DNA of 64,000 nt from Cinclus cinclus (lineage: Eukaryota; Chordata; Aves; Passeriformes; Cinclidae), in assembly GCF_963662255.1 (NCBI RefSeq), contig NC_085060.1:14541925-14605924 (forward strand). The letters run 5' to 3'. Positions 26,309-38,868 of this stretch are shown here, piece by piece (position 1 is the first letter of the stretch; every line of letters begins with the position of its first letter). The notes beneath the pieces were generated by a model that saw only the letters and a program-made list of their open reading frames with translations, was not told the origin of the DNA and did not search any database. A program made the position numbers and the translations under genes.

Positions 26309-29300
26309 TCTGAAACTGGTCTGAGATACTCCATTATCAACTCTGTTGTGGAAGATCCTGCAGGTTTATCCAGGGGAGTTTTGGGGCAGTGGAATTTTTT
26401 CAGTATATAGAAGATAAAAGCCTGTCTAAGACTGGTGTGTTGGAATCTGGTGAGTGACCCAACTGGTGTGACTGTCCCCGCCCTGTGCCATCCCCACCTG
26501 ACCTCACTGGACTACAAAATACACAGGAGGGAGTGAAAAAACTTTTACTTGGAAATAGTGGAAAAGTCCCAGGTTTTTCTTCTACTTTCCTAGTTGGAGA
26601 CTCTATGATCAAGCCAGAGACAAGCCCACATTCACACACTGATATCTGCTGAAGGATCTTCTCTGGGAAAACTACACAAGAACCTGAAACTGGCCAGTAG
26701 CAACCAAAGGGCATGGTGGTTTGTGCAGTGTGGGCTGTGGACAGGTGAAGGTGTGCAGGTGGTTTCCATGTGCTCCTGGGTTTGGTGCACCCCGCTGGTC
26801 ACCGGTGACCTCTGCTCCCCCTTTCGGCACTCACCCTCCTGCTCTGCTCCTCCTTTCCCTCCTCACCCAGCTCTGTTGGCTCCCTAATTGCTGACACATC
26901 CCAGAACTTGCACCTGCAGCTGGTGCAAGACCCTCTGCAAGACAAATTCTTTCCAAACATCCAGAGAGTGGCACTTTGCACCTTCCCTCCCTCCAGGTGA
27001 CTTTCTTCCCCTCCAAGCTGGCAAGGGGGACTTGGGCAAGTGGCTTTTGCCTTTGGACCCCTTGGGGCAGCCCATGGTGATCCTGGGGTCAGTGCAGGTG
27101 GGTTTGGTGGTGCTGGTGGCACCACTCAGGTTCTCACTCCCTTCTGTGTGTGGTCCAGAGGTGCCTGAGATAAATCTGCCCCAAAAAACTCAGCTTGACC
27201 TGTTCAGTTGACGCATCTTTTAAAAAAGACAGGAGTCCTTGCCAAGGTGATTTCACTGATAGACCAGAAATTAAGTTCGTAAATTACTGTGATTTTTTTT
27301 TTCCACCAGGTCCCGTCACAATCCTAATGTTTACATTTTTAGGTAGCTATGCAAAGCAATGACAAGAATTAATTTAGCCCTTGTTTTTAATTAGTTACAG
27401 CTCTTCAGCTGAGTCCATCCACTCAGTAACTTCAAGGATATTTCATGATACCTGGGGATGGATTTGGCTGAACAGTCACCAATTTAGTGCCTTTGGAAAT
27501 CAGTGTATTTTCAAAAGAATGGCAACGATCTGTACAGTCTTGCAACAGTTGCTACAAAACCAAAAGGAATACCAGAAGCACTTGCCATGTGTATTTTAAC
27601 TCCATCCACTCAATTCCACTGAGTTAAAATACAACTCAGCCAAATATTTCCTGTATATTGTGTTTTCCCACTTCTCTGTTTTACCAAGGGGAAAAAAAAA
27701 AAGGGGGGGGGGAGGGGAATCAGAGTTTAAGCAACAATTTCCCTCTAAAAGGCAACCACACTGATTAAACACAATAAGCTCTCACAGTTCTCCCAGGTGT
27801 GAGAAGATCATTTTGGGCTGAGTAGGATGCACTGGAGTCGATGGAAATGTTCTCTCTGATGTCACTGACACAAGAAATGTTTACACACTGCAAGGAGTCC
27901 CCTTCCAAAAGCGTGGATGCTCATGGACTGAGTTGATTTCACACAACTCAATTTTTATCAGTTCAACAGTCTCTCATAAGCTACACCCTGTACAAAGTAG
28001 TCAGGGAAGGAGACTTCAGTTTCAGTGCTTGCTTTGAGGATTTTTATAGACCTTGCTCAGCCTCCATGTGAGCTGTTTCCTCTCCCTTCACTTTCTCACC
28101 CTACTCTCTTGACCAGGTGAAAACAAGCTTACGGGAACTCTGTAGCTCATTCTGTGGGTTTTACTTCCCAAGAACTGATGCTTAATAAAAAAAAAAAAAA
28201 ATAAAGGTTGTTTTGCAAACATCAGCTGAGTTTTGTAGTTATCACTGGTACCTGGAAAAACTGTGTGGGATCAGCTCCTTCTGGGGTCAGGGTTCAAGCA
28301 AAGGAGCACAACTTTTATTATTCTTGAACAGATTTGTTTCTTGTTTTCACTCTGAATAGTTATTCTTTATTTAATTTTTTTAATCTACCATGCTTCTATT
28401 AGATTTAGTAATATTTTGAGGATGGGAAAGTGTCCTAGGTAGTGGAAGATGGACAAGGCATGGGAATACCTGCCCCAGCTGCTGAGTGCCAGGAGTGACA
28501 GCAGCTCTCCTGCCCATAACCTTACCTTGGATTTGGTGTCTCAGTAAGGAAAAACATTCTCCATCTCCATCATGGCACCCCCAAGAACCTCAGCTCTCCA
28601 CATTTTCCTGCCTCACTTACCCTCTGAACTCCCATAGGTTCCCCAAAATGCTCCTCTTCCATACTGCAGCCCCAGCCTGTGAGGAAGGGTCCCACACTCA
28701 AGACTTTCAATTCTGTGGTGGATCCAGGGGATCAGATAACTCTGTCTGAAAATCTCCTCTGGTGTGGGGGAAGGTGCCCTGGTTTTGGTTGGGGTAGAAC
28801 TAAACCACCCCTGTGGAATTCAGCTGCCATATGGGATCAAACCACCAGGGAAAGTCAGTCAGGATGGGCCAGACCAGAGAGCAACAGCTCAGAGCAGAGA
28901 GAGATCAGGGAAAACTTGGAATTTTCTCAAAGTCCAAGAGGATCCATTTGGCCTCCACAAACCTACACACAAAATCCAAACCTTTTACTTCAGGGCTTCC
29001 AAAACCTCAGTGTGCATCTCAAGAGGAGAAAACAGGCATTGCAGGGAGGAGGAGAGTATTCCAGCTGCCTTCCCAGCTGGCTGGTGCTGGATCTGACCCA
29101 GGACCTGGGCTGCAGGGGCTGCTTTGCCTCACACGGTCAGAGGCACAACAAGCCTGGCTCAGGTTCCTGTAATTCACCCCATTTCCTGTGACCAAAACAC
29201 ATGTTTATTATTTTGACAAGAGGAAATATAATTTCGTGATGTTGCTCCTGGATTATCTCTTGTGCTGGTCCTGCTGCTCAGACTCACGAGTAGAAAAAGA

Positions 29301-31994
29301 CTTTTCCTCCTTCTTGGGCAGACACAAAAAAAGCTGTTTTAACAGACAGGCCGCAGAAAGGCAGAATTGAACCAAATCAAGAGGTTTGGTACAGCTCCAA
29401 AAGGTGTGAAAGATGGATCTGAAGGGCTCCTGGGGCTGGAGCATCTCACCGTGAAGGGAGCTGCTCAGGATGGAGATGTGGTGAGGTCTCCAAGTCACCT
29501 GCACTGGCACAGTGCCCAGCCCCAAGGCACAACCTTGGGCAAACACATTTCTTTTCCTTTAGAACATGAGCCATTCACCTTTTAGCAGAAGCAAATGTGT
29601 TTCTGTGCAGTGCTACCCCATCCTAACCAGAAGCAGATGTCTGGTACCTCCTCTCCTGCTTGTAAGGCCCCCCCCATGCATGAGAACATACATATTTGGA
29701 AAAAAATCCTGTGGGATTTAAAGCCTTTCTGCAGCTTCAGGTTCTGAGCTGCAGAATCTTGCAGTACCTCTTGCTTCCCTTAAATGAAATTACCAGCTCT
29801 CTGCCCAGAGAAAGAACAAAATATGCTGGAAATGCAGGATAACAACTCCACAGTGCAGAAACATGAAACCACTTCATCACACTTAAAAGATTTTGGGCAT
29901 GACTGGTGTGATTTAACCAAAAATGCTGGGTTTGTGGATTAGACAAAGTCTTAGCCCAAAAAGAAAGGGAGGCATTGAAAATTATTTGCTGTAAAATAAG
30001 ACAGAGCTTCCCAAAATGCTGACCCTGCAGAGAGCTCGGTGTCACAGCGAGAGGGACAATGAGCTGGGGGCTCACCCTGCCCCACTCAGCTCTCTGCACA
30101 AGGGTGAAGCTGCTTTGTGTGAACAAACCTCCTCCTTCCCCTGCTTTTCATACATCCTTCAGGTGCATCCTGTCAGATATTCTCAATGCTGAGCGCTTGA
30201 GATATGCTGATCATCTGCATTTGGCCCCCTGCCCACAGGATACCAGGCTGCAGGAGAAGAGACCTTTATCTGGAGTCCTTAGATAAAGTCTCACAGTTAT
30301 TAAAAAATGTTATTGAAAAAGTTCCTTTGTGTCTTCTGCCTTTGAAAGCAGAACGTTGCCAAGTGTGAAAGGCACGTTAGCATTGGGGATGAGCCAGAGA
30401 AACAGAAATGCTAAACAAAAACATGCTCAAGTTGAAAGAAGAATGGAGAGGTTGATCCTTGTTTGTTGAAGGATGAGGCCTGAGGTTCATCAATCCCTCA
30501 GCCTTTCATGGCCAGGAATGTTGTGATTTTCTGCAAAAGTTCTCCAAAAAGCCAATGAGCAGAGGAAGGGCTCAGCTTGGTTACAAATCCACTGATCTCT
30601 CCTTCCCCAGCAGCACAGCTGGAAACAAACCACTAAAAATAGGGCTCAGGGCGGCTGGATATGCTGCTGCAGATGCAGAAATAGGATGTCCCAGGCAGGA
30701 TGTGCTGATAAAACAGCCCCTTCACTCTGGGATTAACCTCTGCCCTCTGGAGAGGGACAGGGCACAGTGCCAGCCTCTCTCCTGTGGTCCCTGAATGCTC
30801 CACAAACACTAGTGCTGCTCCTTCTTCCCAGGATCAGCACCAGCTGCTGGAAGAGATGCACGGGAGAAAAACCAGGAGTGACAAGCAGCTCTTGCATCTC
30901 CCAAATCCTTTGAGATGAAAACCATGGGGATTTAGGGTGCTCAGAGAAGCTGGGACTGCTCCACCCCTGGAAATTTCCAAGGCTGGACAGGGCTTGGAAC
31001 AACCGGGGATAGTGGGAAGCATCCCTGCCCATGGCAGGAGCGTTGGAATCAGAGGGTCTTTAAGGTCCAAATCACTCTTAAATTCCCTGATTTCTGGCAG
31101 CTGAGTGGGTGGCAGAGCTCTGGTGCACTCCTAATTCCACTCCCTGAGCTGGTAACTAAAGTTTGTAAGATTTTCCTCCTTTCATTTATCTTCCACAGTT
31201 CTGTTCCCACTAATTTTGTGAGGTCACAGAACCATTTACAAAAGAAAAAAATGTGTAAGAATATTTGTATTTTTTTGTTACCTCCAGGAAGGGAAAGTTG
31301 TCAACAGCCAAATTATCTGTACAAGCCCTGGGCTGTGAGCTGTGACCCTGGATATCAGGTAAAACTGCTCAACTGGAAAAGAGGCAGCTCAGAAGTCACA
31401 CTGTGAAGTTCCACCACTTCTTCAGCCATGCAGAAAGGAGGTCATGCTCAGCAGGCAGAAAAACAGCTAAAACTCTCTATATGTGCATATATGTAGGAAG
31501 GGAACTAAAGGAGGAAGGGAATTAAAGGAATTAAAGAAGAAGATTGGGAATTATGCACATTACGGGTATTTCAAACAACAGAATTTTGGGAAAATCTCCA
31601 CCTTAAATCTCCATCACGTCATTTCAGAAATAAAGTCCAAACCCTCCAGCTTTAGCCTTGATAGTTTGAGGCTAACCAAGCTTCCAAGAAAATGAGGGAA
31701 AATTGCTCCCTTCCAGTAACTTACACTGGCAGAGCGCTCGGTTTTCCTTCAGCGAGCACTTATTGGGAGGTTTCTTCTGCATTTTACAGCTCTTCCCAGG
31801 CAAAGTGACCGTGGAGAGGAGCAGGAGCAGCCGGAGGGAAGGGCACCATCCCCTCCCACAGCCCCTGTGCCCAGGGGGGACGGAGATCCATGGTCTCCAT
31901 CCCAGGGCACTGGCACCAAACCACGTCATCGCCTTCCCAGCGGCTTCAAACGTCATTAACTGCACACATTTGGTGTGGAGAAGAGAAACAAAAT
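26309..31994. other. Spacer between the two P2RY10 copies
   Basis: Contains possible distal P2RY10 3' untranslated sequence to about 28200 (AATAAA followed by an A run), an A/G homopolymer at about 27690-27715 and one CR1. No receptor remnant was recognised. Confidence 0.5.
30937..31095 (+). mobile_element. CR1 LINE 3' end fragment
   Basis: Sense: GGTGCTCAGAGAAGCTGGGA, AAATTTCCAAGGCTGGACAG, CATCCCTGCCCATGGCAGGA, TTTAAGGTCCAAATCAC. Confidence 0.8.
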
Positions 31995-32191
31995 ACAGGA
32001 TTTCCTGTTCTGCAGCCACCGGACCGGGCTGCAGATGCCGGCAGGATTCCAGCGCTCCGAAAACATGTGGAAGTTAAACGAGGAGGCGCTGGGATCGCTG
32101 AGAAAATCAGTGGGAAATAAAAGCAGGACGCTGGCTGCTCCTGCTCCCTAGCACGGCTATGACCCCCCCGGAGCATGGGAAGCACAGGAAG
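31995..32191 (+). promoter_or_regulatory. Candidate promoter and first exon of the P2RY10-like gene
   Basis: A CpG-bearing patch with an ETS-like core (ATTTCCTGTT, near 32000) and a TATA-like ATAAAAG (32117-32123) lies about 70 bases before a consensus donor, GGAAG|GTGAGT, after 32191. The likely acceptor is TTTTTACCCACTCCAG, ending 35331, 50 bases before the start codon. It shares GCACGGCT with the patch upstream of P2RY10. Motif-based inference only. Confidence 0.28.
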
Positions 32192-35100
32192 GTGAGTGGC
32201 ATTTCTGCTCTTTTTCTTCAGGAGACCGAATCCGGCGCAGTTTTAGCAACTTTATCGCTTCTTTGTGGCTCTTCAAGAGATGGTATCGGGCAGGAGCTGG
32301 TGCAACATCCTCAGCCGCTTCTGCTGTGGCCACAAATCTGTCTCCGAGGGTGGGTGAGGGGAGTCGGTGCCTGGGGCAGCACCCCCAGTGGTGTGGGGGA
32401 GGACGAGGGGAGAGGTTTTAGCCAAAAAACCTCAATTCTGTCCTTGCTGACAGAGGCTGCCATAAGCGACCAGCTTTATTTACGCATTTCCTATTAGTGC
32501 CTAGATTAAACAAACAAAATTATTGCTTACGACCCCAGTGCCTGAAAACTCCACTACTTAAACCAGGATCTTATTTCAAGCCACAAGTGGATTTATTATT
32601 TTTGTATTATTTTCTTTCCCCCAAGCCTGCTCTTCCTCCAGCATCCCTGCGCTGAAGGGAGGCAGCTCTGCCCCATCCCTCGGCTCGGAGGGCTCTCCCC
32701 AACCATGCCTGGAATTCAGCTTTAGCCTGGGTTGCCCAAGCAGCCCATGGAAAAGATGAAGGCGAGTTTGCCAATGGATCGGGAGCAGTAAAAGCAGGAA
32801 CATCCCGGTGGTGTGGGGCTGGGTGGGGCACGGGCTGATTCACAGGAGCCGGGCGGTTTCCAGCACTGACAGCCACATTCGCCTCCAGGAACACTCCAAA
32901 AATCAACTCCAAGAGCTGCCTTGGCCTCCTAATTAATTGCAGAGTTATTTGACGTTTAATGAATGGCGGGGCTGCATCCACAGTCGGTGCTCTGACTCCT
33001 CGGGCACTGATATTGGGCTCCCTTCTGGAATTACAACTGATTAAAACTCAACTTTGCAAAAAAAAAAAAAAATCACTCCCTACTCCTGCCTGTGTTTAAA
33101 TCCACGAGTGGATGAAATGAGAAAATAATCAAAGAATTGCAGGAATATTTTACAGACTTATAAACTCCAGACAGAGCGCACAGGAGCACCTCCGTTCTGA
33201 CACACAAAAAACAGGGGAAACTGGAGGGACATGGGGCAAAGGCAAAACTGGAAAACAATTAAAAATTCACGACTTCCCAGGAATTGTAGTGAACAAGGCT
33301 GGCCTGACCCCAGTCCAGGGTGGGGATCCCTGCTGCTTTCCTGCCAGTGCCCTCCACAGCTCTGCCACCCAAAGCTGTGCCAGGACCAGGAGTGTCACCC
33401 AGCCATCCTGCCAGGAACAGGCAGTGCTGTGCTCCCAGGGAAAGTCAAAAACAGGGAAAAAAACCAGCAGGGAGGCTCCCCGTGGAAGAGGTGTTGGGTT
33501 TGGGCTGAGCTGCGTGGGACACCAGGGGCTGTGTGACCCTTTCCGTGAGCCCTCACCAAGTGCCAGTTCTGTCACTGGACAGCTGTGACACTGTGACAGC
33601 TGCATTCCCCACACTCCCTGGCAGTTTTCCCTCTCTATTTTCTGCAGGGATGTGAGGACAAGCCCTGCCACCCCTTTCCCTGGGTTAAACAGACTGAGTG
33701 CAAAGGGCACAAGTCCCTCATGGATTTTTGGGCAGGTGAGGAGCACGGGGATCCCGCAGGGACCAAGGAGCTGTTTCACAGTATTCCCTCAGCACAGATG
33801 TTCCCTCTCCCCTGCCTTTCCCAACTCAGTGGAGCAATCCCAAACCTCTGGCACAGTCGGCAACTGAGAGGTGCCCCCACTCAGCAGCCCCAGTTCCACT
33901 GGAAAAACAAGGAAAAGCAAGAAAGCAGATTGGGAAAGGCTCAGCTTGGAAAGCAGGGTGTGAGCATGGACCCTGCTCACATCAGAGGTGAGGGTGGGGG
34001 GCAGCCAGCTGAGAGGCCAGGCCTGTATTTTAGATATTTATCTGCATGTAAAAATATAAAATATGTTAAATGGTTATTTCCTCCTGAACCTGAAAACGTG
34101 GTAATGCCACCGAAGAGCTGCCCAGGTGAGGAGGAGAAGGATAGAGGAGACTTCATCCTGTACCTTGAAGCACTGGGATGGATTCACTCCTGGAAATCCA
34201 TCCCTGTGACAAACACCAGGCTCTGGGAAACAGCACTGTGGCTGCTTCTTAATTAATGACTGCTGATGAGGGGATGGGGGACAGTGACAGGAGGTGCTGA
34301 GGGTGCTGCCAGCCCCAGCTCCAGGCAGGGAAGGGCAGGGCAGGCTGCCCCCGTCTCACAGGCTCCATTTCCAAGGGGAAAATCCCATTGTTTGTTACAG
34401 ATGATGCTGCAGCCCGCGGGTTTGTATCCTGCTGCTGCCAAATCCCCCCTTCCCAAAAGAACAGATTCTTTCCCATGGGATCTGCTCATGAATGGCAAAA
34501 TCCATCACCTCTCCAGAGAGCAGCAGGAACACCTGAACTCCCCATGACCCCCTCATAAATCCCCTAGCACTGGGTGAATGGAGGGGTAAATGGAGGAGAA
34601 GAATTTCTACTCTAACTAGAAGGGAGTTGCATTTATCTCCCTCCATGTCCTGAGCAGTTGTTGAAGGATAATTTCTGCTGCTGAGGGATAATTCCTGCTG
34701 CTGAAGCACGATGCCTGCACAATGTGCCGGGAGTGCCGGAATTGAGTTAGCAGGACCAGCAGAGCAACTGGCGTGTGTTTGGCCAGTTATTAACTTATAA
34801 ATCCAGCCTTAACTCTGGAGCCAGAGCTGATGGATCTGTCTGCAGCTCTCCTCTGGCCTCCGCTGCCTGGGGATGTCAATTATTGCCTTTGCTGCCGATT
34901 CACAGCAGATCCCTGCGTGGATCTGCAAAGACAGTGCCTAAATCCATTTCAAATCCCTATTTATTTACAGTCCAGCTGAAATTGCTTGTAGATGTAGAGC
35001 ACCAATTTGACAGAGTGTGATGGAAAACTTGATGAAATAAAAGTGGTCCTGGAAAACCCAGGGAGCTGCAGAAGCTCTCTGGCAATCAAGAGATGGATGT

Positions 35101-35331
35101 TACAGAGCTCAGGGTATTCACTGTAACTGGGGCATCTCACGAGATCCCGCAGAGCACCTCTGCAAGGAGAGGGTGGAGGATGCCTGAAATCGCTCCCTGG
35201 GAGTGGGGTCACCTTTCCCACCACACACATTGACTTGCACACACACCTACACACAACTGACTGTTCTGCCTTAAAGCACACTTACTCCATGGAGAGATTT
35301 TGGCTTTACAGCATCTTTTTACCCACTCCAG
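32192..35331 (+). other. Candidate first intron of the P2RY10-like gene
   Basis: Runs from the GTGAGT donor to the CCCACTCCAG acceptor. It holds an A15 run at about 33058 and the 34663 tandem repeat; nothing else was recognised. Confidence 0.28.
34663..34715 (+). repeat. 20-bp tandem repeat, two good copies and one decayed copy
   Basis: GAAGGATAATTTCTGCTGCT is followed by GAGGGATAATTCCTGCTGCT and then a weaker third copy. Confidence 0.75.
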
Positions 35332-35358
35332 AACCCCTCCCCCTACCGTGACCGCCCC

Positions 35359-35556
35359 ATGAGTGAAGAGACCCGGCTGAGATGGAGAGCAACGCGTCCT
35401 CCGGGAACTGTTCCGACCCCCAGATGTCCTTCCAGTCCACCCTCTACGCCACCACCTACACCCTCATCTTCATCCCAGGGCTCCTGGCCAACAGCGCTGC
35501 CCTGTGGGTCCTGTGCCGGTTCCTCAGCAGGAAGAGCAAAGCCGTCATCTTCATGA
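35359..35556 (+). other. Upstream out-of-frame ATG overlapping the P2RY10-like start
   Basis: An ATG 23 bases before the receptor start opens a 65-codon frame, shifted relative to the receptor, that runs past the receptor's ATG. Its context (CCCC before ATG) is weak while that of the receptor start is strong, so leaky scanning is plausible. Its protein has no recognisable features. Confidence 0.35.
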
Positions 35557-36497
35557 TCAACCTGGCCGTGGCCGACCTGGCCCACGTCCTCTCACTGCCC
35601 CTGAGGACCTACTACTACATCAACCACACCTGGCCCTTTGGGAGCTTCCTGTGCCAGGTATGCTTCTACCTGAAGTACCTCAACATGTACGCCAGCATCT
35701 GCTTCCTCAGCTGCATCAGCATCCAGCGGTACCTGTTCCTGCTGCACCCCTTCCGAGCCAAGGGCTGGAAGCGCCGCTACGACGTGGCCATCAGCGCCCT
35801 GGTCTGGCTCTTGGTGGGGGCCGCCTGCCTGCCCCTCATCATCCTCAGGAGCCCAGCCCTGTCCAACTCCATCAACAGCTGCTTCTCGGACCTGGGCGTG
35901 AAGCAGCTCAGCCCGGGGGCCGCCATCGCGCTGGTGACGGTGGCCGAGCTGTTCGGCTTTGTCATCCCCTTCGGCACCATCGCCTGGTGCACGTGGAGGA
36001 TGTGGCATTCCCTGCGGGAGGGCCCCACGGCGCTGCAGGACGCTGGCGAGAAGCGGAAGGCCCTGAGGATGGTCCTCATGTGCGCCGCCGTCTTCTTCAT
36101 CTGCTTCACCCCTTACCACATCAACTTCCCCTTCTTCATGATGGTGATCGAGAACATCATCCGGGACTGTGCCGTGCACCGGAGCACGCTGCGCTTCCAC
36201 CCCATCTCCCTGTGCCTGGCCAGCCTCAACTGCTGCCTGGACCCCGTCCTCTACTACTTCATGACCTCCGAGTTCCAGGCGCAGCTGCTGCGCCACGGCT
36301 GCGTGGCCCTGAGAGCGCGGCTCCCGCCCCGCCGGAGCAGCGCCCCGGGCACCGACACGGCCCATGACATCCGCGTCAGGAAGAGGAATCTCCCTCGCCT
36401 CAAGTTCTGGTCTCTTCCCAAGTTCTTCGGCCAAATAAACAGCATGGACATCCCCGCCGTGCCGCCCGATGAGCTGCTGCTGGAGTCCATCTCGTGA
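35382..36497 (+). CDS. P2RY10-like tandem paralogue, class A GPCR (371 aa)
   Basis: Second copy of the P2RY10 receptor type, 9.1 kb downstream of the first and on the same strand. Residue numbers run 14 lower than in the first copy through TM4. Q115-R116-Y117 replaces DRY, C91 and C167 are the expected disulfide pair, TM6 has FTPYH, and TM7 ends D287-P-V-L-Y291. Sequons are N4-A-S, N9-C-S and N81-H-T; the extracellular loop 2 sequon of the first copy is absent. TM5-TM7 (for example AELFGFVIP, CAAVFFICFTPYHINF and FHPISLCLASL) look closer to mammalian P2RY10 than those of the first copy do. The cytoplasmic tail, however, is 80 residues after the DPxxY motif against 34 and is unrelated, with a basic stretch (RVRKRNLPRLKFW). 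An in-frame TGA at 35349 fixes the start at 35382, which has G at -3 and +4. I leave the symbol empty because it is unclear which copy is the one-to-one orthologue. Confidence 0.88.
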   Translation: MESNASSGNCSDPQMSFQSTLYATTYTLIFIPGLLANSAALWVLCRFLSRKSKAVIFMINLAVADLAHVLSLPLRTYYYINHTWPFGSFLCQVCFYLKYLNMYASICFLSCISIQRYLFLLHPFRAKGWKRRYDVAISALVWLLVGAACLPLIILRSPALSNSINSCFSDLGVKQLSPGAAIALVTVAELFGFVIPFGTIAWCTWRMWHSLREGPTALQDAGEKRKALRMVLMCAAVFFICFTPYHINFPFFMMVIENIIRDCAVHRSTLRFHPISLCLASLNCCLDPVLYYFMTSEFQAQLLRHGCVALRARLPPRRSSAPGTDTAHDIRVRKRNLPRLKFWSLPKFFGQINSMDIPAVPPDELLLESIS

Positions 36498-37438
36498 GTG
36501 TCAGCCAGACCTGTCCATGCAGGGGCTTCTCAGAGCTGCAGTGAGGACTGCTCTGCTCTCCAAATCCCTCTGGAATTGTCTTTGTGTGTTGTAGATGCCA
36601 GGACCTGATCCATAAGGACCTTGTGATGCCAAAATATTTGCTGGTTGTGTTGTTGCTGCTGGGGACTGTTGCCTTCCATCCCCTCAAAAGTCATTGTTGA
36701 TACCAAAGTTTCCCCTGTGCTGAACTGCAGTGGGTTCAGGTGCCTCATTTCAGGTGTTTCAGTGCTTCTGCGTATTTGCCATTTTTGGGAAATCCTTCTG
36801 AGCCCTGAGCTGTGAGTGAGCGGCTCAGCCTTGGCACAACTCCGGGGAATTTGAGCCCTGATACTCACATGGGGTTCTGCATCAGGACAGTTCATTATCT
36901 CCACATAAACTGAACCCTTTTCCACTACAAAAATCCATCACGTGCATCCAATCCAGCCTAATCTGGACTGCAAGACTAACCAAAAGTATTAACCTGTATC
37001 ACATCAGTGTTATAAGGGAGGGCTCAAACAACCTGGGCTCAGCTCACACTGCTGGAAAAGGCACCCAGAGCTGACCCAAAGGGTCCACCTGGCTCCTGGG
37101 AACTGCAGCTGATCGGCTGATTATGGGAGATCAATATTTGGATGACAAATTATGATAGCTATGCCACAAACAAAGAGGGAGATGTGTCACCTCCCAGGGC
37201 ACATTAACTCACAGCTCCAGTCTGAGCTGCAAAAACAGGGACTTGTCGTTGGTGTTTCTTGTGTTGTTACTGGGAGTCTTGTGTTGTCGTGTTGCTGATG
37301 CGTGTGGTTGTACATGAAGATGTTATCCAAACCTTCAGTTTTGCTTTGAACATCAAAAACCATCCCAACCCCCATTGGGTACTGAGAAAACTCACAAAAC
37401 TGACTCCAGTACACCGTGAAAGCTTCAAACTCTGAGGA

Positions 37439-37444
37439 AATAAA
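37439..37444 (+). terminator. Candidate polyadenylation signal of the P2RY10-like gene
   Basis: AATAAA about 940 bases past the stop at 36497. It is the first canonical hexamer I found downstream, giving a 3' untranslated region of ordinary size. Confidence 0.5.
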
Positions 37445-37955
37445 ATGATCCCGATGTGTATTTGAGCTTCAGGAGTATTATTTTAGGTGCTTGGAAATAT
37501 TTGCATTATGCCCCACATCTGCTCTCAGAGCAGTGACACAATTTGGGAGGGACACCCCTGTCTGGAGATCAGAGAAGCCTCAAGGAGTGGCCAGTGCAGG
37601 GGTTCTGAGGTCTCCTCCTTCCCAAAAACCTTCAGGGAATTTTTTTAAGTAAACGTAGGCAGAGAGGGATTGATAGAAAACAGCTTTTCCCATGATTAGA
37701 TGCACATTTCCACTCTGTGCAGCGTTTCTGGGAAGCATGGAATGGGTGCTGAGGCTGGGTGGGGGAAACCAGAATGGAGATCCAGACAAACTGGAGGAAT
37801 TTGCTTTGGTACTTAAAGTGTGCCAGAGACAGGCAGAAAACCCGGGGAGCAGGCAGAAAAGCCGCTGTGCCCTGGGGCTCATTCTGTCCCAAATCTCCTC
37901 CTCCTCTCACAAAAAAATATAAATAACAAAAGGCCATGTTTTCCTTGTTTGCTTA

Positions 37956-37994
37956 GGGTGGGTGTGGGGGGGGAGGGGGGAGGGGAGAGGGGGA
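37956..37994 (+). repeat. G-rich run, possible quadruplex
   Basis: A stretch of G blocks (GGGTGGGTG, G8, G6, G4, G5) separated by single bases, about 1.5 kb downstream of the P2RY10-like gene. The pattern meets the simple four-G-tract rule. Confidence 0.7.
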
Positions 37995-38632
37995 AAGAGC
38001 TTTCAGGGCTGAAAAAGTGCTGTTTCAGATGGTCCAAACCCAGCAGAGTGTGGAGGCAGAACAGGAAACCCAAGAAAACCTCACCAATGCCAGGACTGGC
38101 TCTGGGCAGTTCCCTCAGACAGGACAAGCCACACCAGCAGGATCTTCACCAAGACTGTGGCTTTTCCCGGGTGTTTTGGGAGTGGCACAACCCCGAGGGG
38201 CTGGGCTGGACATCCAGGTGGTCCTAAATGACCACAGACAGGTCATTCATAAGCCCCCCTGAGCAATAGCAAATCCTGGATTGTGGCTCCAACTTTACAG
38301 GCAGCACCAGCTCCAGGTTTCCCAGGAGCTCCAGCTTCCACTGGGACTCTGCCAGTTTGTTTTCAGATTGCTTTTCTGACATTTCTGCAACACAGCTTGC
38401 CCCTTCCAAACAGAGAACAGGAAAGAGCAAACCTAAAACTCTCACTGATGTCACGTGGAGACTCAACAGCAAACCCTCCCTACAGCAGAAAAATCCCTTG
38501 CTGGGTTGGACACCCTGGATGGAAAGGATTTTGCTGAGTTTTCTGTAAATCAATCCCTGAAGAAACATCCTTTGCCAGTACAAACTGGTGCTCCCTGCTC
38601 TTCCAATGCCTGCCAGCCTCCTGTTTTATCAG

Positions 38633-38868
38633 TCATAGGATCATCATGGGATGGTTTGGGTTGGGAGGGACCTTAAAGCTCCTCCCACCCCCTGCCATGG
38701 CAGGGACACCTTCCACTAACCCAGACTGTTCCAAGCCCCATCCAGCCTGACCTTGGACACTTCCAGGGACCCAGGGGCAGCCACAGCTTCTCTGGACAAC
38801 CTGTACCAGGGTCTCCCCACCCTCACAGGGAACAATTTTTTCCCAAGATCCCATCTAAACCTACACTT
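38633..38868 (-). mobile_element. CR1 LINE 3' end fragment
   Basis: Antisense: TCATAGGATCATCATGGGAT, GGTTGGGAGGGACCTTAAAG, CCATGGCAGGGACACCTTCC, TCCCATCTAAACCTACAC. A well-preserved copy. Confidence 0.88.

Noticed and set aside
35592..36434. 280-residue ORF antisense to the P2RY10-like gene
   Set aside because: Shadow of a GC-rich receptor gene; low complexity with no domain. A similar shadow lies in another + frame (35504-36367).
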